DNA from: Porcincola intestinalis
Lineage (GTDB): Bacteria; Bacillota; Clostridia; Lachnospirales; Lachnospiraceae
DNA: 64,000 nucleotides
Assembly: GCF_009696445.1 (NCBI RefSeq)
Contig: NZ_VULZ01000014.1
Location: 1-64,000, forward strand
Direction of reading: 5' to 3'
Shown: piece by piece, positions 30,973-40,536 of the stretch
How positions within the stretch are numbered: the stretch's first letter is position 1
Layout: the number at the start of each line of letters is the position of its first letter
Translations under genes and position numbers: made by a program
The notes under the pieces: model-generated
Seen by the model: only the letters and a program-made list of their open reading frames with translations
The model's database searches: none
Told to the model about the DNA's origin: nothing

Positions 30973-32850
30973 TCAGTGAAGTTTCAATCCCCAAATCTTA
31001 CTCGATCTCGTCCCGATGATAACATAGTTGTTATAGACAGCCGGGGATGCTTCAATTGCCCCCTCACTCAGTTCGAACTGTGTGAACTGCGCACCTGTCT
31101 TCCCATCCAGCAGGTACATCCTCCCGCCGCAGCTTGCGTAGATCACATACCCGGTTCCATCCTCGTTGTAAACACAGGCAGGGGAAGACCATGCATAGAA
31201 TGCCTTGTGTTCCCATTTGACCTCTCCTGTCTTTTTATCCAGGCAGGCCAGCACACCGCCCGATGGTGTGCCCGTCATCGCGACTGTCACATAGATGTTG
31301 TCATCCAGACTGTCCCGGCCAACCGCGATTGTCGACTGGACACCGCCGGATACCCCCTTCTGGGAATAGCAGTCATATTCCCGCTTCCAGATGATTTCAC
31401 CTGTCTCCGCATCAATCTTCCAGATCGGAATCGGAGCGGTCGTATTGCTCCGCCACCCTATATGAAAGGATGTCGATATGTACAGATACAAATGCCCATC
31501 CTCAGCCGACAGTACAGGGGTGTCGTTGGTATCATCCAGCGTATCCTGGACCCAGACCAGCTGCAGCGTGTGCAGATCCATGCACATCAGGTTGCCGCCA
31601 TTGTCCGCGACAAACAGATAGCCCTTGTATATATCGCAGCTGTCCTCCATTCCAAGCCAGTACTGCTGCACGCTCGTTCTTGTCCCCATGTAGTGCCATT
31701 TGACCACCTTATCCGGATTGATCGAAATCTGTCCTGTGGTCTGGTCATATACGGTATTCAGATGGAAAAGATACAGGATGCCATTTTCTCCAGGCCAGAT
31801 CAATGTATCGGTTTCCGCATCCACAAGCGGAGACGAATCAAAGTAGCTCAGGTTCCCCCTGAGTGAGAATTCATCGATCGCCCCGAATTCATACATGATG
31901 CTCATGTCTACCAGATTAACGATGAAGGCATGAGCTGTTCCTTCATTGCTGTCATATCCGGCGCCGACATACAGGATCGGATATCCTCTGGGATCAAGTG
32001 CCCCCGCGCCCTTGAAGGTCCATCCAAGATAGAGCGGATCCCTTGTCTTCTCCCCCGTTTCCATGTCCAGGAAATAGACATAACCGTCCATGCAGGCATA
32101 GATGACTTCGACCAGATCGTCCTTCTCCTTCGCCCAGTCATACATCGCCATGTTCTTCTTCTGACTTCGGCTCCACCGCCTGAGAAGCGGCTGTCCAGTC
32201 CATCCGGATCCGGTCCAGGTTGCCGACCCGACAGTCAGGGCACCGGTCTGCTGGGTCCAGACTCCTTCAATGGAGGCGTCCCGGATATCCGCATGGCCAT
32301 ACGTCGGATTGTCACGGAAGTTATTTCCCCGAAAGGTCACAATTCCGTCCACATCTGTATAATCCTGCGGCATCCCGAACTGAATATCCGTATCAGATAC
32401 ATAAGCCGCCGGATCATCCAGGACTGTCCCATTCACTTCAATCCCTGTCGATGCAATGAAGTTGGAAGGCTTGGTTGATTCCACCGCGTGCGGTGAAAAT
32501 GGGACCTCTGTCTCCGGTACCGTCTCCGGCTCCGACTCTGTCTCCGCGCCGATCATCATGCCACTTTCCGTCTCGATTCCGCCTGTCTCACCCATGTGAG
32601 GACCGGCCGCGTTATGCTCCACATGACGAATCAGCTTCCCGGCGCTCTCCCATCCCCTTTGCAGAGTCGTACGGATCTGCAGGCGGCCTTCCCAGCAGAA
32701 AAATGCAACCGTCAGAACCGCCATAAGGATCAGCACATTCCTCATTGTATGTCTGGGCTTCAGCGCTCCCATGTCTTTGTAGGGCCTTGTCGCTGCATAT
32801 CTGCTGTACAGCCGATATTTCTCCTGCTCCGGGCTGCTCTCTCTGCTCAT
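30973..32850 (-). CDS. membrane-anchored PQQ-like beta-propeller protein
   Basis: The 625-residue protein has a short cytoplasmic N-terminus, one membrane helix near residues 37-52 (VLILMAVLTVAFFCW) and an acidic Glu/Thr linker (about 90-120). A large extracellular beta-propeller of PQQ/PilY1-like repeats follows. Repeats end in patterns such as YFLDMETGEK, WKIDAETGEIIWK, CLDKKTGEVKWEH and YLLDGKTGAQFTQF. No PQQ-dehydrogenase catalytic residues are evident, so a binding or scaffold role at the surface is more likely. It is convergent with the nucleoside hydrolase and lies within the tad neighbourhood, where it could help present or assemble surface structures. That link is inference. Confidence 0.75.
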   Translation of the reverse strand: MSRESSPEQEKYRLYSRYAATRPYKDMGALKPRHTMRNVLILMAVLTVAFFCWEGRLQIRTTLQRGWESAGKLIRHVEHNAAGPHMGETGGIETESGMMIGAETESEPETVPETEVPFSPHAVESTKPSNFIASTGIEVNGTVLDDPAAYVSDTDIQFGMPQDYTDVDGIVTFRGNNFRDNPTYGHADIRDASIEGVWTQQTGALTVGSATWTGSGWTGQPLLRRWSRSQKKNMAMYDWAKEKDDLVEVIYACMDGYVYFLDMETGEKTRDPLYLGWTFKGAGALDPRGYPILYVGAGYDSNEGTAHAFIVNLVDMSIMYEFGAIDEFSLRGNLSYFDSSPLVDAETDTLIWPGENGILYLFHLNTVYDQTTGQISINPDKVVKWHYMGTRTSVQQYWLGMEDSCDIYKGYLFVADNGGNLMCMDLHTLQLVWVQDTLDDTNDTPVLSAEDGHLYLYISTSFHIGWRSNTTAPIPIWKIDAETGEIIWKREYDCYSQKGVSGGVQSTIAVGRDSLDDNIYVTVAMTGTPSGGVLACLDKKTGEVKWEHKAFYAWSSPACVYNEDGTGYVIYASCGGRMYLLDGKTGAQFTQFELSEGAIEASPAVYNNYVIIGTRSSKIWGLKLH

Positions 32851-32943
32851 CGTCCGATACTCCCTCCCTTTATTCCTGCAAAAGCCAGTTCATTATCGCA
32901 CCGCTGAAAAATCGCGTCAAACATCGATATGAGGTAAACAAAC

Positions 32944-33630
32944 ATGCTCCCGTCCGACCTGATGTTCCTGCTCTCCTTTACAATGGCCTGCACCCTTCAT
33001 GACCTGAGAACCGGAAAAATCCCGAATTCCTTCATACTCTGCGGACTTCTGTGCGGCTCCGCCACGCTGCTCCTATCCTCCAACGGAACTGCCTTGAGCA
33101 CGTTCTCCCGGATTCACCTTCCTGTTTTCCATCCCGCTCAGCCAGATCCAGCCAGCTGTATCCTGGGCCTTCTGCTACCATATCTTCTCTTCGGGCTTCC
33201 CGCTCTCCTTGGTATGATCGGAGGAGGCGACGTCAAGCTGCTGTCCGTCGCCGGGCTGTTTCTGGGCGCCGGAGCCGTGTGGAGCGTGATTCGGACTTCT
33301 GTCCTGATCGGTGCCCTCTATGCCCTTTTCGTCCTGGTTCGTCACCGCAACGGATACCGGCGGTTCTTGTTTCTACGGACGTACCTGTGTGAGCTGATGT
33401 CCGTCCTCCGCAGCCGCCAGACTTTCCCGGCCAGTCTTCCTGCCGTTTCGCACTCCAGCCCATCTTGTTCAAATGTCCATCTTTCCGGGGCAGCGCATGC
33501 CAGCTCTACGCCCTCTCATCCCTGCCTGAGCCGTTATCGCGGAGCTGGGACAGCAGACGCGGAATTCTGCTTCTCCGTCCCGATCTTTCTGGCACTTCTG
33601 TTTCTCACCCTGCGGGCGCAGTTTCCATGA
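32944..33630 (+). CDS. tadV: prepilin peptidase, TadV/CpaA-like (A24)
   Basis: The 228-residue membrane protein has the two aspartate motifs of A24 prepilin peptidases: HDLRTGKIPN near residue 19 and GGGDVKL near residue 96. The first Asp lies in the usual D-x-R-x-x-K-I-P-N setting. Several hydrophobic helices surround them. There is no N-terminal methylase domain, as usual for TadV. The C-terminal 70 residues are rich in Ser, Pro and His, unlike the family, and end in a last helix (FSVPIFLALLFLTLRAQFP). It would process Flp pilins, but no pilin gene is seen in this window. Confidence 0.8.
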   Translation: MLPSDLMFLLSFTMACTLHDLRTGKIPNSFILCGLLCGSATLLLSSNGTALSTFSRIHLPVFHPAQPDPASCILGLLLPYLLFGLPALLGMIGGGDVKLLSVAGLFLGAGAVWSVIRTSVLIGALYALFVLVRHRNGYRRFLFLRTYLCELMSVLRSRQTFPASLPAVSHSSPSCSNVHLSGAAHASSTPSHPCLSRYRGAGTADAEFCFSVPIFLALLFLTLRAQFP

Positions 33631-33660
33631 GCGTCTCTCACCATCACCAGAGGAGGTCTT

Positions 33661-34770
33661 ATGACAGAATCCAAAAAAATCTTTGCGATCTGCGATCTGG
33701 ATGAGCATTATGTCGTCCGGCTCGCGAACTATCTCACCGAAAGAAAGACTGTCCCCTTCGAGATTCTCGCCTTCACAAACCTTGACAGTCTCTCGATCTA
33801 CGCCGGCTCACACCCGATCGAAATTCTCCTGATTTCGAGACAGGCGCTGAATGAAAAGGTCAAGGAACTGAATATCAGACGAATTCTGCTGCTAAGCGAC
33901 AGCGAGGAGTTTGAGCGCCAGCTCGAAGCTTCCCCGGACGACTTCCTTCATATTCCCGATGAGGAAGACACTGCACCATCCATTTCCTACCCGTCCATCC
34001 GAAAGTACCAGTCTTCCGAGAATATCGCCCGGGAGGTCATGAGCTATTACACAGAAGGCCGCCTGGGACTCTCCAAGAAGCTTCAGGAAATCGGCACATC
34101 CATCTACGCTGTCCACTCTCCGATCGCCCGCTGCGGAAAAACGCTCTTCTCACTGACCCTCTCAGAAATTCTGGGTGAAAAAAAGAAGACTCTCTACCTG
34201 AATCTGGAAAATTACAGCGGCTTTGAAGCCCTTTTCGGCCAGACATACCGGTCTGACCTGACCGACCTCGTCTACCTTTCCAGAAAAAATGAAGGGAGTC
34301 TTCCAATGAAACTTGAACATGTCATCCGTCCGCTTCGGAACGCCGACTACATTCCTCCGGCCTTCTTTCCCGGCGACCTGAGAGAAATCCATGCCGGAGA
34401 ATGGATCTCCTTTCTCACTTCCACCGCAGCTTTGATGGAGTATCAGGCGATCGTCCTTGATATCGGAAGTGAGCCGTCCGATATCCCTGACCTTCTTTCA
34501 TCCGCCGCCCACATCTACATGCCTGTACTTCCCGATCCATTGTCCCGTGCAAAGATCTCGCAGTATGAAAAGGATATGGAAGCCTTGTCTCTCAGTCCGC
34601 TGATGGACAGAACCGTCCGTCTGTACCTTCCGGAAGTTTCTGTCCGCGGAGGAGGGAGCGAGCTTCTGGACCATCTGATCAGCAGCGATATGGGACGCTA
34701 TGTCCGAAGACTGCTCTCCGAGGAAGCCATGCAGACGTGTACGCCTCCCCGGCATCAGGCAGCGATGTAG
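33661..34770 (+). CDS. CpaE/TadZ-like MinD-family protein
   Basis: The 369-residue protein has an N-terminal receiver-like domain (FAICDLDEHYVVRLANYLTE, EILLISRQAL, RILLLSDSEE). A MinD/ParA-like domain starts near residue 150 with YAVHSPIARCGKTLFSLTL, where the usual KGGxGKT deviant Walker A is reduced to ARCGKT. The second part has IVLDIGSEPSDIPDLLSSAA. This two-domain layout is that of CpaE/TadZ, which positions the Tad apparatus at the cell pole. ATP binding is plausible but less certain because the first lysine is lost. It follows the peptidase gene by 30 bases with an AGGAGGT site and overlaps nothing. Confidence 0.7.
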   Translation: MTESKKIFAICDLDEHYVVRLANYLTERKTVPFEILAFTNLDSLSIYAGSHPIEILLISRQALNEKVKELNIRRILLLSDSEEFERQLEASPDDFLHIPDEEDTAPSISYPSIRKYQSSENIAREVMSYYTEGRLGLSKKLQEIGTSIYAVHSPIARCGKTLFSLTLSEILGEKKKTLYLNLENYSGFEALFGQTYRSDLTDLVYLSRKNEGSLPMKLEHVIRPLRNADYIPPAFFPGDLREIHAGEWISFLTSTAALMEYQAIVLDIGSEPSDIPDLLSSAAHIYMPVLPDPLSRAKISQYEKDMEALSLSPLMDRTVRLYLPEVSVRGGGSELLDHLISSDMGRYVRRLLSEEAMQTCTPPRHQAAM

Positions 34771-34788
34771 CCCCTGCCCGCACCGTTG

Positions 34789-35811
34789 TCAGGAGCGGAT
34801 ATAGTCCTGCTCGGACTTCGGCGGCCGAGTCATCAGGTTCCGAACCGTCTCCTTCGGGTCCGCCCCATGGTTGATCACAGCATCGACTGCATCAACGAGC
34901 GGCATCTCTACCCCGTACTTTTTCTCCAGCTCCAGTGCTGCCGGAATGGCATTGATGCCTTCGACAACCATCCCAACCTTCTTCACCGCCTGGTCTGGTG
35001 TCATTCCCTGCCCGATCAGATGCCCGCAGCGATTGTTTCTGGAGTGTTCGGAAGTAGCCGTGACAATCAGGTCTCCGATTCCAGCCAAGCCATAGAAGGT
35101 CTCTGCCTTGCATCCCATCTTCAGGCCGAGCATCGTAATCTCATGCATGCCGCGTGTGATCAGTGCTGCCTTCGTGTTGTCACCATATCCAAGCCCGAGT
35201 GCGATCCCGGACGCAAGTGCAATGATATTCTTCAAGGCCCCGCAGAGTTCTATCCCCAGCACATCATCGTTTGTATAGACACGCATGACGTCATTCATAA
35301 AGACCTTCTGGACATACTCTGCCGTCTTCATATCTGTGCAGGACGCAACAATCGTTGTCGGCAGATCCAGCGAGACCTCCTCCGCATGGGTCGGACCGGA
35401 CAGCGCGACCAGCCTGACAGACGGATGCTTTCCATCTTTGCCAAGCTCATCTCCGATCACCTGCGTCAGGGTAAACAGCGTATCCGGCTCAATTCCCTTC
35501 GCAACATCGACAATCACCTGCCCATCCGGGATATACGGAGCCGCCGTCCTTGCTGTTGACCGGACAAAGACAGAGGGAACTGCAAAAAGAAGGATATCCT
35601 TTCCCGTGCAGACCTCCTCGATGTCCTTTGTAAAGACGATCGAATCCGGAATGATCATGCCCGGCAGATTCGGGTGCCTCCTTGTCCTGCTGTATTCCTC
35701 CACTTCCTTCGGAAGTGCAGACCACACCATCACATCATAGCCCATGTTTGAAAGCATTCTGGCAAGTGCCATTCCCCATGTACCTGCTCCGAGGACTCCA
35801 ATCTTCACCAT
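34789..35811 (-). CDS. gpsA: glycerol-3-phosphate dehydrogenase [NAD(P)+]
   Basis: The ATG at 35811 (MVKIGVLGAGTWGMALARML) is chosen because it begins the Rossmann fold; the frame is open upstream with no conserved sequence. The 340-residue product has GAGTWG for NAD(P) binding, the substrate lysine in VDVAKGIEP, ALSGPTHAEE, GALKNIIALASGIALGLG with the catalytic Lys, and NNRCGHLIGQG. GpsA reduces dihydroxyacetone phosphate to glycerol-3-phosphate for phospholipid synthesis. It is convergent with the CpaE-like gene and shows normal length and all motifs. Confidence 0.95.
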   Translation of the reverse strand: MVKIGVLGAGTWGMALARMLSNMGYDVMVWSALPKEVEEYSRTRRHPNLPGMIIPDSIVFTKDIEEVCTGKDILLFAVPSVFVRSTARTAAPYIPDGQVIVDVAKGIEPDTLFTLTQVIGDELGKDGKHPSVRLVALSGPTHAEEVSLDLPTTIVASCTDMKTAEYVQKVFMNDVMRVYTNDDVLGIELCGALKNIIALASGIALGLGYGDNTKAALITRGMHEITMLGLKMGCKAETFYGLAGIGDLIVTATSEHSRNNRCGHLIGQGMTPDQAVKKVGMVVEGINAIPAALELEKKYGVEMPLVDAVDAVINHGADPKETVRNLMTRPPKSEQDYIRS

Positions 35812-36028
35812 ATCTCTATTCCTCTCTGCGAACCTCAGCCAGCTGCAGACACATCCGGCTGTCATCCTGCAGCCTGAAGGGCTGCCCTTTCTGTTCTCAC
35901 TGAAACGTCTGTGCCTGCCTTTCCCAGTCCTCCAGTCAACCGGACACTTCCGCCTAAGAGCCAAGCCTGCACCGACAGAAGCATTCTACCATCATTCCCG
36001 GACAGGGGCAAACTGCGCCCTTCTGCTG

Positions 36029-36060
36029 TCTTCATTCTGTCTTCATTCTATCTTCATTCT
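36029..36060. repeat. 11-bp tandem repeat, three copies
   Basis: TCTTCATTCTG, TCTTCATTCTA and TCTTCATTCT(T) are consecutive in the 287-base space between gpsA and the MATE gene. No gene, and no clear terminator, is visible in that space. Confidence 0.85.
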
Positions 36061-36098
36061 TCCCCCAATCTGCTCCTGTCTTGCCTTCCACCCTTTTT

Positions 36099-37508
36099 TC
36101 AGCATTCCTTCTTCTCAGGGACCGGCGCCGCCTGAATCTCACCCGGCTCCTTCCTTGCCTTCTGCTGCCTCAGAAATGAAACCGCGAACGGGACTGAGAT
36201 CAGGGCAGCGGTGATATCTGAAACCGGCTGCGCGATCTCAATTCCTGTCAGGCCGAGATAAAGCGGAAGGATCTCAATCAGCGGAATGAAACAGAGCCCT
36301 GTTCGAAGCGCGGAGAGAAAAAGCGCCCTTCCGCTTTTCCCGATGCTCTGGAACATCATGTTAATCGGAACCGACAGCGGCTGGAACAGTGCGGACACAC
36401 AGGCCCACCTCAGAGCGACGGTTCCGATTTCAATCACCTCCGGATCGTCGCGGAACCAGGTGATAATCGGCCGGGCAAAAATCATGCAGACGACGGCAAA
36501 CACAGACAACAGGGCTGCGGCCATTTTCACTGTGAAATGGAAGCTTTCGCGGACACGCTTGTACTTCCGTGCTCCATAGTTGAAGGAAATGACAGGCTGC
36601 ATACCCTGCCCGGTTCCGATCGCACAGGCCCCGATGAAGAAGCTCATTCTGCCTACGATACTCATCGCAGCAATGGCCGGATCACCGTACACCTTCGCCT
36701 GCTGATTCAGCAGGATGGTGCTGGCCGCATTCAGTCCCTGGCGCAGAAGACTGGGAGAACCGACCTTCATGATCTCCCAGTACGTGGAAAGCTCCGTGCT
36801 GATACGGCGCGGCGAGACATCTGTGACGGTGATATGGATGCAGAACATGGAAAGAAGAATCAGAAAACTGACGATCTGCGAGAGGCAGGTAGACAGCCCG
36901 GCACCTGACACCCCCATCCCGAAGCCGAACATCAGGATCGGATCACCGATCATATTCAGGATTCCGCCGGTTGTCAGGCCGATCATCGCGTACATCGCCC
37001 TGCCCTCATAGCGGAGCAGATTGTTCAGCGTGCAGCTTGCGGACAGAAACGGGCCGGCAATCAGAATCCAGACGGCATACTGCCGGGCATACGGCAGGAT
37101 GGTCTCGGTGCTGCCCAGAAAATACAGAACTCTGTTCAGGTTCAGATAGAAGGCCAGCGACAAAAGCGTTCCCAGAAGGGAGGACAGGAAAAATGTACTC
37201 GCCGCGAACATCTTTGCCTTGTCAGGGCTCTTCGCCCCGAGAAACCGTGCAACGAAGCTTCCTGCGCCATGTCCGCACATGAATCCGATGGCCTGATAAA
37301 AGGTCATGAACGCGAAGACAATTCCAACCGCCCCTGAGGCAGATGTCCCGAGCCGTGAGACAAAGTACGTGTCTGCAGTATTGTAGATGTTTGTCACGAG
37401 CATGCTGATGATCGTCGGGATCGCCAGCGTTCCGATCAGCTTTCCGATGGGCGTCTGCGTCATCCGAATATACTGCTGCCTTGTCTGATCTTCATGTTGA
37501 TTCTGCAT
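36099..37508 (-). CDS. MATE-family efflux transporter
   Basis: The 469-residue protein has 12 hydrophobic helices in two MatE halves. The first half shows GKLIGTLAIPTIISMLVTNI, YNTADTYFVSRLGTSASGAV and GAGSFVARFLGAKSPDKAK. The second has SIVGRMSFFIGACAIGTGQG, MQPVISFNYGARKYKRV and VFAVVCMIFARPIITWF. This is the NorM/DinF-like pattern of Na+ or H+ coupled export of cationic compounds. Substrate cannot be inferred. It is leftward, between aspS and gpsA, with normal length. Confidence 0.9.
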   Translation of the reverse strand: MQNQHEDQTRQQYIRMTQTPIGKLIGTLAIPTIISMLVTNIYNTADTYFVSRLGTSASGAVGIVFAFMTFYQAIGFMCGHGAGSFVARFLGAKSPDKAKMFAASTFFLSSLLGTLLSLAFYLNLNRVLYFLGSTETILPYARQYAVWILIAGPFLSASCTLNNLLRYEGRAMYAMIGLTTGGILNMIGDPILMFGFGMGVSGAGLSTCLSQIVSFLILLSMFCIHITVTDVSPRRISTELSTYWEIMKVGSPSLLRQGLNAASTILLNQQAKVYGDPAIAAMSIVGRMSFFIGACAIGTGQGMQPVISFNYGARKYKRVRESFHFTVKMAAALLSVFAVVCMIFARPIITWFRDDPEVIEIGTVALRWACVSALFQPLSVPINMMFQSIGKSGRALFLSALRTGLCFIPLIEILPLYLGLTGIEIAQPVSDITAALISVPFAVSFLRQQKARKEPGEIQAAPVPEKKEC

Positions 37509-37559
37509 ATCGTTCTTCCTTCATTTCTGCCGGAACTGCCGCCCCACCATAGACAACAG

Positions 37560-37588
37560 AGCGGCAGAGCCTGATTCTCTCTGCCGCT
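37560..37588. terminator. hairpin between aspS and MATE gene
   Basis: AGCGGCAGAG (37560-37569) pairs with CTCTGCCGCT (37579-37588). There is no clear T run on either side, so it may be a weak terminator or processing hairpin 23 bases after aspS. Confidence 0.5.
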
Positions 37589-37610
37589 TTCATGTCTTCT
37601 GTATTTCCTG

Positions 37611-39398
37611 TTACTCGGCTTCTTCATCCTCCTCAGCCGTGCACCGGATGTGAAGCTCATCCAGCTGCTGCTGCGTCACCTCGGAGGGCGCCCCCATCAT
37701 GACATCCTGCGCAGTTTTATTCATCGGGAACGGAATGACTTCCCGGATGGAATCCTCGCCTGCCAGCAGCATCACCATGCGGTCGATGCCCGGTGCGATG
37801 CCAGCATGAGGCGGTGCCCCATAGGTGAAGGCATTGTACATCGCCGGGAATCTCTTCTTGACATCTTCCTCACCGAGGCGGACCATCTCAAACGCCTTGA
37901 CCATGATTTCCGGATCATGGTTCCGGACCGCTCCGGATGAAAGTTCGATGCCGTTGCACACGATATCGTACTGGTCTGCCATGATCGACAGCGGATCGAT
38001 TTCGCCTCTCTCCGCCTTCAGCAAGGTTTCAAGCCCGCCGCTCGGCATGGAGAATGGATTATGACAGAACTCCAGCTCTCCGGACTCCTCGCCGATCTCA
38101 TACATCGGGAAGTCCACGATCCAGCAGAACGCATACTGTTCCTTATCCATATGTCCAGGAACTGCCGCACCAAGCGTCTTGACCAGAACACCTGCTGTCT
38201 TCTGCGCCTGGGAAAGTTTTCCTGCCGAAAGCGCAACGAAGTCACCCGGCTTCAGATTCAGCTTTTCAAATACCTGCTCCTTGATCGGCTTGACAAACTT
38301 TGAAATGCCTCCGACCAGCTCACCCTGCTCGTCCACACGGAACCAGTATGGCTTGTCACCTGCCTGGACTTCAACGCCGGCCAGCGTCTTGTCGATGAAC
38401 TTTCTGGTCTCATTGAACCCGCTCACCACGACCGCTTTGACGACACCGCTCTCAAACGGCCCGAAGCCGCAGCCGCCCAGCACATCGGTCACATCCTGCA
38501 CATACAGATCAATTCTCAGATCCGGCTTGTCTGTCCCATACTTCTCCATCGCTTCCCTGTATGGAATCCGGAGAAACGGAGCCTCAGACGCTCTGTCGTA
38601 GGTGCCGTATTTCGCAAACACCGGCGGAAGGACATCCTCCATCACCTGGAATACATCCTCCTGGCTTGCAAATGCCATCTCCATATCCAGCTGATAGAAC
38701 TCACCCGGCGAGCGGTCCCCGCGGGCATCCTCATCGCGGAAGCAGGGGGCAATCTGGAAATAACGATCAAAGCCAGCTGTCATGAGCAGCTGCTTGAACT
38801 GCTGCGGAGCCTGCGGCAGCGCATAGAACTTCCCGGGGTGCTTCCTGGCCGGAACCAGGTAGTCTCTCGCGCCTTCCGGGCTGGAGGCTGTCAGGATCGG
38901 CGTCGTGATCTCCATGAAGCCATGATCCGTCATTGCCTGCCTGAGCGCCGCCACAACCTGGCATCGAAGGATAATGTTCTTCTTCACCTCCGGGTTGCGA
39001 AGATCCAGATAGCGGTATTTCAGCCGCTGGGACTCATCCGCCTCACGGCTGCGGTTGATCTCAAAGGGGAGTTCGCTATGGAAGCACTTTCCAAGCACTG
39101 TCACCTTCTGCGGGACAACCTCAATCTCGCCAGTTGCCTGCTTTTTATTCTTGGAGCTTCTCTCCCGGACCGTCCCGGTCACCTGGATCGTGGATTCCTT
39201 CGTGATATCCTTGAAGAGTCTTACCATCTCTTCTGTCTCGGCAACGACCTGCGTGGTTCCGTAAAAATCTCTCACAACAACGAACGCAAGACCGGCAGAA
39301 ACAACACGCATATTCTCAAGCCAGCCCGCAAGCGTGACCGTCTTGCCAACGTCCCCAATGCGAAGCTCGCCACATGTGTGCGTACGCGACTGCATCAT
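37611..39398 (-). CDS. aspS: aspartyl-tRNA synthetase
   Basis: The 595-residue protein has the N-terminal OB-fold anticodon-binding domain (LAGWLENMRVVSAGLAFVVV) and class II motif 1 with the following strand. Motif 2 is FQIAPCFRDEDARGDRSPGE, the bacterial GAD insertion lies at about residues 290-420, and motif 3 is GIAPGIDRMVMLLAG. The flipping-loop region ASSPEGARDYLVPAR is present. Length and insertion are those of bacterial AspRS. It charges tRNA-Asp with aspartate in the cytoplasm. The C-terminus ends in an acidic tail (EEDEEAE). Confidence 0.96.
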   Translation of the reverse strand: MMQSRTHTCGELRIGDVGKTVTLAGWLENMRVVSAGLAFVVVRDFYGTTQVVAETEEMVRLFKDITKESTIQVTGTVRERSSKNKKQATGEIEVVPQKVTVLGKCFHSELPFEINRSREADESQRLKYRYLDLRNPEVKKNIILRCQVVAALRQAMTDHGFMEITTPILTASSPEGARDYLVPARKHPGKFYALPQAPQQFKQLLMTAGFDRYFQIAPCFRDEDARGDRSPGEFYQLDMEMAFASQEDVFQVMEDVLPPVFAKYGTYDRASEAPFLRIPYREAMEKYGTDKPDLRIDLYVQDVTDVLGGCGFGPFESGVVKAVVVSGFNETRKFIDKTLAGVEVQAGDKPYWFRVDEQGELVGGISKFVKPIKEQVFEKLNLKPGDFVALSAGKLSQAQKTAGVLVKTLGAAVPGHMDKEQYAFCWIVDFPMYEIGEESGELEFCHNPFSMPSGGLETLLKAERGEIDPLSIMADQYDIVCNGIELSSGAVRNHDPEIMVKAFEMVRLGEEDVKKRFPAMYNAFTYGAPPHAGIAPGIDRMVMLLAGEDSIREVIPFPMNKTAQDVMMGAPSEVTQQQLDELHIRCTAEEDEEAE

Positions 39399-39677
39399 AC
39401 TCTACCTCCTGACGCGGGCCTGAACTTCCGCACAGACGCCTCAGCTGACGACCTGAAAGAACCCCCGCCTTATATTTTCACACTCCGGATATTCTACTAT
39501 TTCAGCCGGTTTCTGTAAACCAGCCATCCTGCAATTATGCCGGTTCGCCGCAAAGCCTTCGCCGCAAAACTGTCCCGCCACCGAATCATTGCCCGGCATC
39601 GCTCACCTTGCCCGCCGCTCTCCGGATTCATGCGGCATCGCTCACCTTCCGCCGCTTCCGGGCACATCCGGCCTCTC
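39399..39677. repeat. aspS-nrdG intergenic region with a 16-bp direct repeat
   Basis: CGGCATCGCTCACCTT occurs at 39594-39609 and again at 39633-39648. GCCGCAAA also occurs twice near 39548-39568. No gene or terminator is apparent in these 279 bases. Confidence 0.7.
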
Positions 39678-40262
39678 TTACGGCGCAGTCCTGGTCGGGA
39701 TGTAAACACCCTCATAGTGCTTGATCTCATGATCCCGCTTCCGCTCATCCGGGACCTGATACCCGTGAAGCCCGATCAGGCGCTGATTGCTGCTCCCGCG
39801 AAACAGGAGCGTGGAATCCTTCTTCTCCAGTACAAACTCGCCATCCACCAGACAGTCAATATAGGAAAGCATTTCATCTGTAACTTCCGTCCGGACCTTC
39901 ACCCCTGTGCTGGATACGCTGTCGCTCAGAAGATCCTCCTCATAGGTATATCCGGTGTAGCACCAGATATCTTTCTTTGGATACGTTTCCCTGACCTTTC
40001 TGAGCAGTTTCACCAGCACATGCTGGTTCTCCGGCTCAAAGGGCTCCCCGCCCAGGAGCGTCAGTCCCTGGATATACGCTGGGCTCAACAGCCGTAGAAG
40101 CTCCGCCTGCGTCTCTTCCGTATAAGGTTTTCCATACTGGAAATCCCAGGCCATCGCATTGAAGCACTCCCTGCAGTGATGCCGGCAGCCTGACACAAAC
40201 AGGCTGACCCTCACGCCCGGTCCGTCGGCAACATCGACTCCTTTGATATTTGCGTAGTACAT
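39678..40262 (-). CDS. nrdG: anaerobic ribonucleotide reductase activase
   Basis: The 194-residue radical-SAM protein has the cluster motif CRHHCRECFN (C-x3-C-x2-C) near residue 26, preceded by DGPGVRVSLFVSG. SAM-binding GLTLLGGEPF follows near residue 68. NrdG reduces SAM with its 4Fe-4S cluster and places the glycyl radical on NrdD. It lies 274 bases downstream of nrdD in the same direction, separated by a strong hairpin and direct repeats. Length is slightly above the usual because of a C-terminal extension (GVYIPTRTAP). Confidence 0.95.
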   Translation of the reverse strand: MYYANIKGVDVADGPGVRVSLFVSGCRHHCRECFNAMAWDFQYGKPYTEETQAELLRLLSPAYIQGLTLLGGEPFEPENQHVLVKLLRKVRETYPKKDIWCYTGYTYEEDLLSDSVSSTGVKVRTEVTDEMLSYIDCLVDGEFVLEKKDSTLLFRGSSNQRLIGLHGYQVPDERKRDHEIKHYEGVYIPTRTAP

Positions 40263-40321
40263 ATCGCTTCTCCACTCCCGTTGTTCTTACGTCTCCCGGG
40301 CGCCATCCCACCCGCGCCTGA

Positions 40322-40379
40322 CGCTGCACTCTCACAGCTTCCTTACCCCTGCGCCCGGCGCTGCACTCTCACAGCTTCC
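40322..40379. repeat. 21-bp direct repeat between nrdD and nrdG
   Basis: CGCTGCACTCTCACAGCTTCC begins at 40322 and again at 40359, 37 bases apart. The repeats lie upstream of nrdG and have no evident function. Confidence 0.85.
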
Positions 40380-40448
40380 GCACCTCTGCGCCTGCCCGGT
40401 TCAATCAGGCATCTGCATGCCACCCCCGGCCTGTTTCAAACCTGAAGA

Positions 40449-40479
40449 AACAGGCGCCCGCTTCAATCGGGCGCCTGTT
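40449..40479 (-). terminator. terminator after nrdD
   Basis: AACAGGCGCCCG (40449-40460) and CGGGCGCCTGTT (40468-40479) form a perfect 12-bp stem, with TTTCTTC following in the leftward direction. It lies about 58 bases after the nrdD stop and would limit read-through to nrdG. Confidence 0.8.
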
Positions 40480-40536
40480 CCCATCATTCATATAGTGATT
40501 CAGATACTGTTGTCCCCCGCACCTGCGTGCGCACGA

